64,000 bases of DNA from assembly GCF_034702125.1 (NCBI RefSeq), contig NC_085869.1, positions 52,317,550 through 52,381,549 on the forward strand, read 5' to 3'. The translations under genes and the position numbers were made by a program. The stretch comes from Engraulis encrasicolus (Eukaryota; Chordata; Actinopteri; Clupeiformes; Engraulidae). Positions 50,831 to 60,659 of the stretch are shown piece by piece (position 1 is the first letter of the stretch; each line of letters starts with the position of its first letter). Below the pieces are notes generated by a model that searched no databases, was not told the origin of the DNA, and was given only the letters and a program-made list of their open reading frames with translations.

Positions 50831-53800
50831 ATGAGAGTCCCAGTTCTGGTTGTGTTTGTTGTGCTGCTTAATGCTTTAGTCTGTGATGGTGAGTAGTTTT
50901 AAAATTATTTGTCCTTGTTAAGTATAGAAAATGGCCATGCAGGATTTTTTTTGTAACCTCTCAGCTTCTCCTCCAGTTCTCAGTTCTCTAGTTAGGTCTA
51001 GAGTTTCTCCAGCCAAAGGAAATAGTCACCAAAAGGGTCACTAATTTTGTTTTAAAGATTTTTCAAAAGTCCATAGTCCTCGACCTTTATTTGGGACACA
51101 TTCAAAAGTTGGAGGATCGGCATAACTACAAGTGTTCATATTTCACTCCATTCCATTACAATAGTTGTTGTTTTCCAGATAGGGTGGAGATGTAAAACTA
51201 CATTTTATATTCTCTATGCATGTGTATTCATATGCATTGTGGTGTTCATCTCATGATGTGGGGAAACCTTGAATCTGTTCTAATCACATCCTCATTTTAC
51301 TTAATGAGTCTCACCTGGGACGCACCTATACTCCTGAATAGAGATTACCAACGTGACGTCATTGCCCCAACAGACTTTTGTCTGTTTTTTCTTGTTTAAA
51401 GGACTAGGATTGGCGGACCAAGACCACGCTCTAACATGCGCTAGAATTTGATTTGCTCAAGATTGGGGCAAGAGGCATTTCCGACACATTTAAATGCCAT
51501 TTGCCCCAATTTGTCACGTGTCTTGTTAACCTCTATAGTGAAAAGTGTGGCCCTTTTTTAGTTCTGGAGTCATGAGGGCCCTTGTCTTGGTTTTTGTAAT
51601 TATGCTTAATGCATTCTACTGATTTTGAAACCATTCCTTCAGAACTTGGTGTACAAATTGTGCTGGCAGGCTTTGTGTAACCTTTCTGTTTCTGTTGTCA
51701 GTTTCCTCAGCTCCGGTTAAAGGGATTTCTCCAGGCAAAGGCAAGGATCAACAAAAAGGTATGATTATTTTGCAAAAATGGTCACATAGTTGCTCATTAG
51801 TCTTAGTCACTGCAATGTGCTGTAGGATTGGCATTATGGACTTCTGATTTCATTGCATTAATATCCTTTGACATGTGACTTGGCAGATCAACAGATCCAG
51901 ACCAGACCCACACCACAGCAGCCCAAAGGTACAGTAATGGGTTGTGGAGTGGGCACCTGTGTTCTCTGTGTAGTTCTTTGTTACAGTAGGTGAACACAGT
52001 GAGGAGGCAGGTGTAATAGTTTCCCATGTAATTATTTGGGGTCATCCCTATGTTCCCCAGGTCCTATGTTCTCAGGGTCCTATGTTCCCCTCAACCGTTG
52101 AACTTAGGACCCTTTTTTTCAAAAAAGGGTTCTATGTTCCCTGCTGCTTCCAAGTACTGTAGACTGCTGCCACATGGCAAAGCGCAGGTTGTTGTTGCTC
52201 TTCTGACCGGTTAGATTTAGGAATAGTTTTGGTCAGGGCACAAATTTACAAATCAGAAACATTGCATTACTGACGGGTTAGGTTTAGGGATTTGTTTTGG
52301 GAAGGGCACAATTTGAAAACTCAAACATAAAATGTGGGGAACATGGGACCCTTTTTTAGAAAAGGTCCTAAGGTCCCATACAAAGACAGGGGAACATAGG
52401 ACCTGGGGAACATGGGTACGCTCCCAATTACTTAACTTGACTGGTCTATTGTGTGACCCTGACTCTAATGAGGATGGGGATGACTGCTCAAACACAAAAT
52501 AATGGACATAGACTTGTATTTCTATTGGTTCTTTACAGTGTGTAGTGTAGTAGACCATGACATGGATGTAGAAATTGTGCATGCAGACTGTTTTGTAATC
52601 TCCCGATTTCTGTTGCCAGTTTCCACTTATCCGGTTAAGGATGTTTCTCCAGGCAAAGGGAAGGATCAACAAAAGGGTATGCCTGTAGACTTTGAACAAA
52701 TTGGTCACATTGTTGCCCAAGCAAAGGTTGTTGTAAGCCATACCCTTGGATCTTTTTAGTAGGACCACCTCTACTATACTGGAGGATTGGCATTATACAG
52801 ACTGCAAGACCTCTGATTTAAAATAGTTTGCCTTATTGTTTGCCAGATCAATTGAGTGAAGATGATGTGGCTGCTACCACAGCAAACCATCCCTTCGATG
52901 AAACCACACCAGAATCTACAGGTAAGAAACATTTTTTTTGTTTCTGTTCTTCATGAAGTTTGTTCTAACTGGTGAACAAATTGAGTATGTATTAGCATAT
53001 CAAATGTAAGTGTGTGTCTCATAATAATTTGATCACTGAACTATTAAGCGCTGAATCATGTGATGCTTATGTGGCTACTGCTCAAGCACCAAATACTTAG
53101 CCTGGTTCACACCAGACGGTGTATGTGTAGCTTCGGCGCCCCCTGGCGGAGCAGAGCTTCACACACTACCGTCTGGTACACAGCCATAGATTACGCTCCG
53201 TCTCCAACCAGAAAATAGGCTGAGAATTTATTACTTCTGCACGGCCTCCTCACCAACAAATTCCTTCAAAAACCTTCCTGTTAATCTTTAAAGAGTCAAT
53301 ATAGTCTCTAATCTGTCTTGTGACTCCTCAATGTGAGTTACCGTTTATATTTAAGAAATAAATGCTCCGTCTATTTTCTGGTTGGAGACGGAGCGTGCTC
53401 TATGGCTGTGTACCAGACGGTAGTGTGTGTAGCTCTGCTCCGCCAGGGGGCGCCAAAGCTACACACACACCGGCTGGTGTGAACCAGGCTACCAAATACT
53501 CAGGTCTACTTACTACTTCTGGTCAATTGTAAACTACAGTTCACTATTTGTAGTCATGACATTGAAACCTCAACTTTTAATGTCTACACTTGGCTTACAA
53601 AAACAGCACATCTTTGGCCAATAAGACCCTCAATCATTGATCCATGTTGCTCTATCTGCAGAGCCTGAGAGCAGAGATGTGGATGAGGCTGATGGCCAAG
53701 GTGATGACAACAGTAGCCAAGGTGATGGCGATAGCAGCCAGGCTGCGGGAGATGATGGCCTAAGTGACGATGAGGATTCTAATGGCAATTCCTCTGAGGA

Positions 53801-54563
53801 AGGTATGGAGCAAGATGTTCATGATAAGCCTTCCTTACACACAGATGAAGCGGCCACAAGTTCCCCCAAAAATAAGATCACCATGGAGGGTACTCGTAAT
53901 ATGCCACAACTGCCAGCAATGCTTCTGATTGATTCCCTTGCATAACCCAGGTGAAGATGACACTGACAGCCAAGCTGAAGATGGCCAAGGAGACAGCGCT
54001 GAGGATTCTGATGGCCAGTCTTCTGAGGATTCTGATGGCCAGTCTTCTGAGGATTCTGATGGCCAGTCTTCTGAGGATTCTGATGGCCAGTCTTCTGAGG
54101 ATTCTGATGGCCAGTCTTCTGAGGATTCTGATGGCCAGTCTTCTGAGGATTCTGATGGCCAGTCTTCTGATGGCCAGTCCTCTGAGGAAGGTAGGGAACA
54201 AGATGTTTTGCAAACCCTCCACAGTCATTTATGGTGTAATTGTTAGGAAGGTGCTGTTTGAATCTGCATATTTGGAGTCTTCGCTTTCCAGTAGGAACAA
54301 TGTATTCCTACACCTTCAACCATGACTGAACTGCACTTCAGCAGGACGCCCAACCTCATTGTTCCAGGAAATGAGTTCCATAGCTGCAAGTCACAGAATA
54401 TCAGCTACGTGTATAGTAGGAATGATGAAATGTAGGAAGTTCCTGGTAATCTCATAGCTGTCTGCACAGTTTATTCTAACTGCAAATACTTTTGTGTCAT
54501 ATTTCAGGTAACACCAATGAGGACAACGTGTCCCCAGAAAGCCGTATAGTTAGAAGATGGTGA
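50831..54563 (+). CDS. Secreted acidic Ser/Asp/Glu repeat protein, copy 1 (family not recognised)
   Basis: Exons 50831-50888, 51702-51758, 51887-51928, 52620-52676, 52847-52921, 53662-53802, 53951-54190 and 54508-54563 join to 241 codons with GT-AG borders, every intron in phase 1. Exon 1 is a signal peptide (MRVPVLVVFVVLLNALVCDG). Exons 2-4 are Lys/Gly/Gln-rich (SPGKGKDQQK twice). Exon 5 begins DQLSEDD. Exons 6-7 are strongly acidic; exon 7 has one SAEDSDGQ and six SSEDSDGQ units, each with Ser-x-Glu sites of the kind secretory kinases phosphorylate. Exon 8 ends in basic RIVRRW. A TATA-like TATTTAAA lies at 50749 and AATAAA at 54871. The acidic Ser/Asp character recalls dentin sialophosphoprotein or starmaker, but those SCPP genes have phase-0 introns, so convergence is likelier. 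Function unknown; a calcium-binding matrix protein or an acidic pro-region are both possible. Confidence 0.78.
50972..51028 (+). pseudogene. Decayed extra copy of acidic-gene exon 2 inside intron 1 (copy 1)
   Basis: After an acceptor-like cctccag, the phase-1 frame reads VLSSLVRSRVSPAKGNSHQK, matching the VSSAPVKGISPGKGKDQQK layout of exon 2. The donor position is ggtcac instead of ggtatg. In copy 2 (about 60803-60857) the same segment has an in-frame TAG. This looks like a dead exon from earlier exon duplication. Confidence 0.5.
51340..51538. mobile_element. ~200-bp inverted-repeat insertion in intron 1 of copy 1
   Basis: Copy 2 reads ctcctgagtagtgaaaag, while copy 1 has about 200 bp between ctcctgaa and tagtgaaaag. 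The inserted ends are tagagattaccaacgtgac and gtcacgtg...aacctcta, imperfect inverted repeats with a probable TA target. Limits are uncertain by a few bases. Confidence 0.55.
51572..51622 (+). pseudogene. Dead second signal-peptide exon inside intron 1 (copy 1)
   Basis: gagtcATGAGGGCCC starts a hydrophobic frame, MRALVLVFVIMLNAFY then stop, resembling MRVPVLVVFVVLLNALVC. It is preceded (51250-51340) by a weaker copy of the gene's promoter sequence, including gtctcacctggga. No donor follows, so it is probably the relic of a third gene copy fused into the present unit. Copy 2 retains the same relic at 61168 (MRALSLVFVIVLNVLGWF). Confidence 0.5.
52038..52425. mobile_element. 388-bp hAT-like MITE, ctatgttcccc family
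   Basis: Termini ggggtcatccctatgttc and its complement (right end with ctcc) sit between 8-bp near-identical aattattt and aattactt. The site is empty in unit 2 (about 61634). A second member lies at 49970-50280. Confidence 0.72.
53098..53491. mobile_element. 394-bp MITE with 9-bp target duplication and two CTCF-like motifs
   Basis: Terminal inverted repeats tagcctggttcacacc and its complement are flanked by CCAAATACT at 53089-53097 and 53492-53500. Unit 2 has the single uninterrupted site (ccaaatact at about 62300). The arms carry CCGCCAGGGGGCGCC at 53440-53454 (+) and its reverse complement at 53135-53149, close to the vertebrate CTCF consensus as I know it. It lies in intron 5 of copy 1. 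A 9-bp duplication suggests a Mutator-like source. Confidence 0.8.
54016..54184 (+). repeat. 24-bp coding tandem repeat (SSEDSDGQ), copy 1
   Basis: gaggattctgatggccagtc-type units, seven in total (the first with GCT for Ser-2), in exon 7 of the acidic gene. Copy 2 has four units at 62812-62910. Confidence 0.9.
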
Positions 54564-54726
54564 CCGGTTTTCATGATTTAAGTGAGCTCTTGTTCTATCC
54601 TGTGTATTTTAGTGATTCCCTTAATGTTACCATTGTCCAAATGTAAACAGGGTAATGTGTTGCAAAGTTTGTGTGCAGTGACTTTGGGTATCATTCATCC
54701 TCATCTGAAAATGCCCCCCCACTTAG

Positions 54727-54784
54727 GAACTGCTGTCCACCCAACCAGGGACCGGGTGATCGCCGAAAAAGATGCTGTCGCTAG
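54727..54784 (+). other. Possible alternative last exon with a Cys-rich basic end (copy 1)
   Basis: If exon 8 is spliced at 54559 (agatg|gtgacc), phase 2 results, and an acceptor at 54721-54726 (acttag) after a run of C opens a frame that starts NCCPP, ends RRKRCCR and stops at 54782-54784: 19 residues including the split Trp, four Cys and a strong positive charge, directly after RIVRR. The donor is weak at +5. The equivalent sequence is unchanged in copy 2 (stop near 63513-63515). Speculative; without this intron the protein simply ends at Trp. Confidence 0.25.
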
Positions 54785-54870
54785 GAGACACTGAATCTCT
54801 TGCACAACTAACTAGACTGGTCTGTCCTCTTGTTGCCGCTTGACTTTAATGTATGACCTTTTGGACAAGA

Positions 54871-54876
54871 AATAAA
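54871..54876 (+). terminator. Poly(A) signal AATAAA, acidic gene copy 1
   Basis: AATAAA lies about 310 bp after the stop, with a second AATAAA a few bases on, followed by a GT-rich stretch (tgtttgtctc). The same arrangement follows copy 2 at about 63602. Confidence 0.55.
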
Positions 54877-54879
54877 AAG

Positions 54880-55560
54880 AATAAATCCATGTTTGTCTCT
54901 CCAGTCTTGTCTGCATGCTCCAACTAAATCTAATGACTAGCTATCTCAGATGGTGCCGTTCCTTGGCTGGGAGGCCTAGGTGGTTATGGGACTAGACGGT
55001 GTATGCACCCTCCAGTGGGGTGGGAGGGTGGATGGGAAGGGAGTGACATTGTTGACACGACATTACATTAGACCGTCATCAGTCTAGTGTGTCATTACCC
55101 GGGTGCCCTATGCAGAGGCCGCATGAGTGAGGATGCTGACGGTCAGGTTTAATCATTGCCAAACAAGAAATGGGATCGTCAAGTCACATTCATCTGGAGT
55201 GAGTCTCACTCTCTTAGTCTTAAGCGCAAATTGGTCTGCACACGTTGTCTGTTGGGTCTGGTCGCGGTCCAGCTTTGTGGTTATGGATGTGATTTCCTTC
55301 TACATTGCGACCACTGAGGCCATCATTAAGCAATGTTTCTTTCTAGCTTAGTTACCTTAGTATTTTTACACAAACTGCAAAGGCAATGGACTACTGCTAT
55401 CCTTATTTGACAAACCTAAGTTTTTACGTGCAGAAAATAAAAGCATGGAAACATTTTTGGGTGTTTTTACGTTTAGTGAAATATGAAAGTCAGACTGCAG
55501 GCATTGTGCCGTGAGGCATTGCTTTTTTTGTTACTAATTCAGTCTGACCATGGATATCAG
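54880..55560. other. Spacer between the two acidic genes, no gene seen
   Basis: Shared 3' flank of the duplication (matches 63610-64000 nearly base for base as far as the window goes). Confidence 0.55.
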
Positions 55561-55837
55561 TGGTGGTGATGGAGAAAAGGAGTGATGCGACTACATTGCA
55601 AGAGACCCCTTGGAGCCCGGGCCCTCGCGCATTATTGGTGGGGGCCCTATTTTGACCTTGGCAGGCTGTATGTGGGGGCCTATCAATGTTTTGTCATTGG
55701 GCCCCGTGTGCAATTGTTACGCCACTGATTGGGGGGAGGGGGTGTACGGTGGAGCATGGCCTTGGAGAGGTGAGGCCTGACAGTGGCGAGTGACGATGGA
55801 CGGGGAGTGAGTAGATGAGACTGTACCAGAGACGGTC

Positions 55838-56865
55838 TTATACGAGACGAAACACTCATGAAACCTTCCATAGCAATGAACGAGAGCATTTGGCTACGCG
55901 AAAATGGCGTTTGCCGGCGTCACTCCCACCTGTCCGGTAACGAGAGCCAATTGCTCGCTGAGCTGCGCTGTCACTTATCCAATCATCTCGACGCAAGTGC
56001 AAACGTAAACATTTACGACAGCTCGTACCTAATCGGTTTGTTTGTTGGCGGCCATGTGGTTTGTTTGCCATCCGTGGAAACTTAATTGTGAATTGGGCAG
56101 AGAGCGCAACTCGACCATTAATCACCTTTCTGCGCCCATCCAAAATGCAGGTGCAGGACAAAGGGACAGATAATCACGGTTCAAACAAAAACGGCCGTGT
56201 GGTGTGCATAGGCTGAAAACAAATAAGTAAGAAAAAGCAAAACGGGAGCAAGTCTGCAAGACATTCAACTTTGTTCAGTTTAGCTTTTTTCTTATATTTT
56301 TCACCGTTGGCCATAACTATTATCAGTTTATAGGCAACAACATGATAGGCCTATCACAATTTAAAACACCAATTTTGAGGCAGGCTACATCATTCATTTA
56401 TTCAATAGCCTATTTTTTTATTATTACTGATTGTGCTTACTACTTTGGCTATCAGAAAATAAATCCAGTGTTCTTTTCTGTACGATGAGCGAAGATGCCC
56501 GTTTGACAGCTGGCCGGAAGAGGTGAAGTCGACGCAACTTGCTCCCAATTTCTCTGTTGCTCCCACAGGCCGCAAAACAGAACGTTGTCGTGGAATGTTG
56601 CGCATGCGCAGATCAAAAATAGCATAAAGAAAAACGCTGTTTTAAAGTGTTTCTTTCATGTTTCGGTCATTCTAAGACTGCCATCAAAACCAATTTTTCA
56701 TTGTGATTCCAACCATATGAGTTGTGTATCGCTGTGTTGTCCCACTGTCACACACATTATTTCCCCCATTCATTCTTATATACCCCATCACTGACTAATC
56801 TCAAATAGTCAGTTTGAGGCGTAGCCAAGATGGCCGCCGAGTGATGGGACTTATGGGAACAGACT
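55838..56865. other. ~1-kb insertion present only in unit 2, content unrecognised
   Basis: Unit 1 runs directly from gaggagactgta to ctctgtagcccttcat (49900-49925), whereas unit 2 has about 1 kb between them. I see no clear terminal repeats and no supported gene. It contains ggcgtttgccggcgtc and, near the end, aagatggccgccgag. Confidence 0.45.
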
Positions 56866-56960
56866 TTGACTGTACTCTGTAGCCCTTCATGTGATGGTAG
56901 GGGGTGTAGGGTGTAGGCCCTTGGAGAGGTAAGGCAGACAGGCTAACAGCTACACTAGGG

Positions 56961-57411
56961 CAGAGCCATACAGAGGGGAGAGTCGGGCAATCTCCACTGT
57001 GTCCTAGGGCCGACTTCCACATTAGCAAAATTAGCTGTTTAGCGTCTCAGAACTGCTTAAGCGTTCGATGTTAGTGCCTAGAAGTGGGGGTAGCACACAA
57101 CAAATGCGATGCGATGCAATGCAGAGAATATGACAAGACTTGCCGTTCGTAGTAATAACTTAAGATAAACATCACAGATGGTAAAACTGTTGTGATTATC
57201 ATCACCGAGACAGTTAATAGTTGACATATTTGTGGTGATTACCCAGCAGTATAGTTCGTTAGTCCTTATTTTTGGCTTTTAAGGTGATGGTTCTATGTTG
57301 AGTCTATGGAAAGACAGCCGCTTTAGGCACGACCTTATCTCGTTGAAAGGCGGGGCTGCAATTTAATTCCTGGTCCTCCAATCTCGCAACTCTCCCCTCT
57401 GTATGGCTCTG
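56961..57411. mobile_element. 451-bp hAT-like MITE with 8-bp target duplication
   Basis: Perfect terminal repeats cagagccatacagaggg and its complement are flanked by CACTAGGG at 56953-56960 and 57412-57419. Unit 1 shows the empty site (cacttggg, near 50313). The CAGAG ends and 8-bp duplication are typical of hAT transposons. No transposase frame. Confidence 0.85.
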
Positions 57412-57913
57412 CACTAGGGAGTGGTTGTGGTGATGGACAATGGAGTTATGAGACTGCATTCTTAAACACTGAATAAATATTTAAAAACAGAAAAATGAGC
57501 CAGTCTTTTGAAAGGCATGTGCCACTAAGATCTGGATCTTCTCAAAGATCAACTAATCCCACCAGACAATGGGTATGCCATCAATGCCATTTACTGTTAC
57601 ATCTATCACACTTAAATAGTCCTAAAAATATAATGTAACAAATTTTGTTTCCATGGCAGGCCTACTGATAAATGTATAAGTAAGTACACCATGCATACAG
57701 CATATACTAATTATTCTTTTCAGGATTTATGTTGGGAAACCTTGGCTCATATCCAATCACAATCCTTGTTTTACTTAACACACAGAGGTCTAATTGCCCT
57801 TGAGAGGGCAATTTGACATGTCTCCAAAAACAAATCTGTAACTCTGTGAGTTTTTGTCATTGAAAAATATACGTTACACCATTAGAAACCTCAGACCTTC
57901 CAGATTTCAAATA

Positions 57914-59516
57914 CAGTGAGTCCAATAACTATTTGATCCCTTGCTGATTTTTTTGGTTTGCCTACTAACAAAGACATGATCAGTCAATAAATGTTATGAT
58001 AATATGTATTATAATATGGAGATACAGAATATCAATAAGAAAATCCAGAAATTAACTTAAGAGAATATATGTTAATTTATTTCCATTTCATCGAGCAAAA
58101 TAAGTATTTGATCCCCTGCCAACTGATAACAATTCTGGGCCCACTGACCAGATGGGCACTTCCGATCAACTTGTAATCTGAATTTAAGACACCTGTACAT
58201 ACTAACATGCATAAAATACACATTGAATCAGAAGCAGTCCATAGTATGAGTGAATCAGTCACACCCCAACCTCACCAGCATGGGAAAGACCAAAGAGCGG
58301 TCAAATCATATCAGGGACAAGATTTTGGACCTTAACAAAGATTACATGGGCTGCAAAGCCACAAGAAAGAGACTGGGTATGAATGACCCAACTGTTGATG
58401 CATTTCTTCCAAAATGTGAGGAATATCCATCAGGACTATCCATCAGCCTGCCTGGGGTTCTATACAAGATTTGACCTTTTGTAGGGATTTGATAATCAGA
58501 GAACAGAAAGAAAGCACCCTAGACCTGTACGGGATGAACTAGGCAATGATATCAAAGCTACTGGGACCAAAATCACTGAGAAAACTACTGGTAGCACTTA
58601 ATGCCACAGAGGTTTAAAATCCTGTAGTGCACACATGGTACCTCTACTTCAGAAGGAACCTGTGCAGTCCCACCTGAGGTTTGCCAACGGACATCAGACT
58701 GGTTTAGGATATGATAAGGAGGTGCTGTAGTCAGATGAAACCAAAATCAAGCTATTTGGCATCAACACAATTCAATGTGTTTTGAGAAGGAGAACTGCTG
58801 TCTATGATCCCAAGAACACCCTCCTCACCATCATGCATGAAAGTGGTATCATTATGGTTTGAGGGTGTTTGTCTGGCCAAGGCACAAGACAACTTCACAT
58901 CGTCAACAAATGGATGGAGGGAGACGTGTAACGCGCAATCCTGAGTGCCAATGTCCTTTTCTCCACCACTACACTGAATGTGGGCCATTTTTGATCTCCC
59001 AACATGACAATAATACACAACATACAGTCAAAGCAACGAAGGAGTGGCTCAATAAGAAGCATATTAAAGTCGTGAAGTGGCCTAGACAGTCTCCAAATAT
59101 TAACCCTATTGTAATTCTATGGAGGGAACTGAACCTCCCATTTGCCAAGCTACAGCCACAAACTATTAATGTTTTAGAGATAATCTGCAAAGAAAAATGG
59201 CCAAAAAACTTTTCTACTATATGCACAAACATTGTCATCAACTAAAAGAAGCATCTGACCTCAGTGCTAGACAACTAGGGCTTTGCCACAAATCACTTTA
59301 TCTTCTTTAGCTAGAGGGGTCAAATACTTATTTGCCTAAATTAAATACAAATAAATTAAAATATATTATTTAAAGTTATTTTCTGAAATTTCTTTTTGAT
59401 GTTCTGTCTCTCCATGTTTGAATACATATTATCATAAATTTATAGACTGATCATGTCTTTATTAGTGGGCAAACCAGCAAAATCAGCAAGGGATCAAATA
59501 CATATTGGACTCACTG
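57914..59516 (+). mobile_element. Tc1-like transposon, 1603 bp, dead transposase
   Basis: It has long inverted ends (cagtgagtccaataact... and ...attggactcactg) between TA dinucleotides at 57912 and 59517. Transposase remnants on the plus strand start MGKTKERSNHIRDKILDLNK at 58280, include SDETKIKLFGINT, and end at 59241 after NPIVILWRELNLPFAKLQ. There are multiple stops and frameshifts (for example VV*GCLSGQG). It is the same family as the copy at 22015. Confidence 0.88.
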
Positions 59517-59982
59517 TATATATATATTAAATAAATTATATAGCTGGCCCAATTTAAAGAAAGTGAAAAGAAATCTTCGCATATTCTGTACTCTCTGCCT
59601 GTAGCAGCCACACCTATAGCTATTCACATGTAAAGTACCGGTGCTTGAGTGGCTATTCAGAGGTGACAACACGCCCCTTTCAGCTAGGGTACATACATAG
59701 CCATGCTGCTCACTTGGCCACAGGACAAAGAGAGTGACAGGGGGGTGTGTTATCAGAGCACATGGAGATTGACAGGGGGGTGTGGGCCATTAGAGGTTTT
59801 TCACACCTATCTCATTAGTATTCAAATGAGACAGGCAGTGGCCTGACATAGTGTTTCTTTTTTGCATTTTGTATGAAAACAACAAAACATTTCTAAATGC
59901 CGGAACAATAGGAAAAGTTGGAGGGCTACAGCGTTTTTGGTTGGTAGTCCGAAGGTGCTCTTTGGTCAAAAAATAGGATGCA

Positions 59983-60158
59983 AAAGAAACTAGGTATCCA
60001 AGGCACTCTTCCCAAAAAAGTTAAAATAGCTTTATTAAATGGCTAGATCATTATAGAAAAGTTAAAAACGCCAACATGTTTCGGCCAAGGAGTGGCCTTC
60101 ATCAGGGCAGAGTCAATTGACTTTTTTGGGAAGAGTGCCTTGGATACCTCGTTTCTTT
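59983..60158. mobile_element. Foldback element (caaggcactc family)
   Basis: Arm aaagaaactaggtatcc with following caaggcactcttccc is repeated inverted at 60127-60158. The loop contains acatgtttcggccaagg. The sequence just to the left (ggtgctctttgg) also precedes the foldback at 21303, so they probably belong to one family. Confidence 0.6.
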
Positions 60159-60567
60159 TACATTTCTAAATGCCCTTTTTACTTTTATGCAGCCAACACA
60201 TTTGTTTACAAGATTCAAACTTCAAAAGTCTTGGCTAGATATATTTATTGTGTGTTTTCTTGCACTTTTTGAAGACCTCTGAAACCTGTTTTTTTGTACA
60301 GTTGTGTTTATACTCAATTTAAATAAAACATGTTTGTATGACATCCAATTTTCTTTCAGATTATTTATTGTCAGGCTTTTCAGAATACAACCATATATTT
60401 CACTTTTGCATAGATGCTTACTGTTAGTTGAAAATACTTGAGAATGTCAGGGTGGTGCAAGCAGCCTAAAAGCCTCTGAAAGGCCTTAGACCTCAGAGGG
60501 TTAATGAGTCTCACCTGGGACACACCCATTGCTAACGAGCAGGGCCACAGTGCTGAGTGTGTGACAC

Positions 60568-60575
60568 TATTTAAG
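60568..60575 (+). promoter_or_regulatory. TATA-like box of acidic gene copy 2
   Basis: TATTTAAG occupies the same relative position as in copy 1, 85 bp before the ATG. One base differs from the copy 1 box. Confidence 0.4.
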
Positions 60576-60659
60576 GGACTCCAGAGTGCTGGTGGTATAC
60601 AGGCTATCTTTCATCCAGACTCCAGACTCTTGTTCGTATCTTTCATTGTAGTCGGCATC

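Larger units (their letters stand above)
57779..60500. mobile_element. piggyBac-like non-autonomous element hosting a Tc1-like copy and a foldback
   Basis: TTAA at 57775-57778 and 60501-60504 flanks the ends cacacagaggtctaa (left) and ccctctgaggtctaa (right, reverse complement). In unit 1 the same place is uninterrupted (tcttaataag at 50679). Inside are the Tc1-like element 57914-59516 and the foldback 59983-60158. No piggyBac transposase frame is visible. TTAA targeting is the piggyBac hallmark. Confidence 0.68.

Noticed and set aside
54016..54184. Regular 24-bp repeat, CRISPR-like at first sight
   Set aside because: There are no unique spacers, it is coding, and the genome is eukaryotic.
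53878..54228. Minus-strand frame of RLAIRIL repeats
   Set aside because: Antisense of the SSEDSDGQ coding repeat; no start context or splice support.
53951..54325. Plus-strand frame of LLRILMAS repeats
   Set aside because: Shifted frame of the same repeat; the acidic frame is the one that joins by phase-1 splicing.
50831..54563. Assignment of the acidic gene to the SCPP family (DSPP, starmaker)
   Set aside because: SCPP genes use phase-0 introns; all introns here are phase 1, and the signal-peptide and C-terminal exons do not match what I know of SCPPs.
54582..54794. 70-codon frame after the acidic gene (MSSCSILCILVIPLML...)
   Set aside because: It lies in the probable 3' UTR, and its identity in both copies only reflects the recent near-identity of the region.
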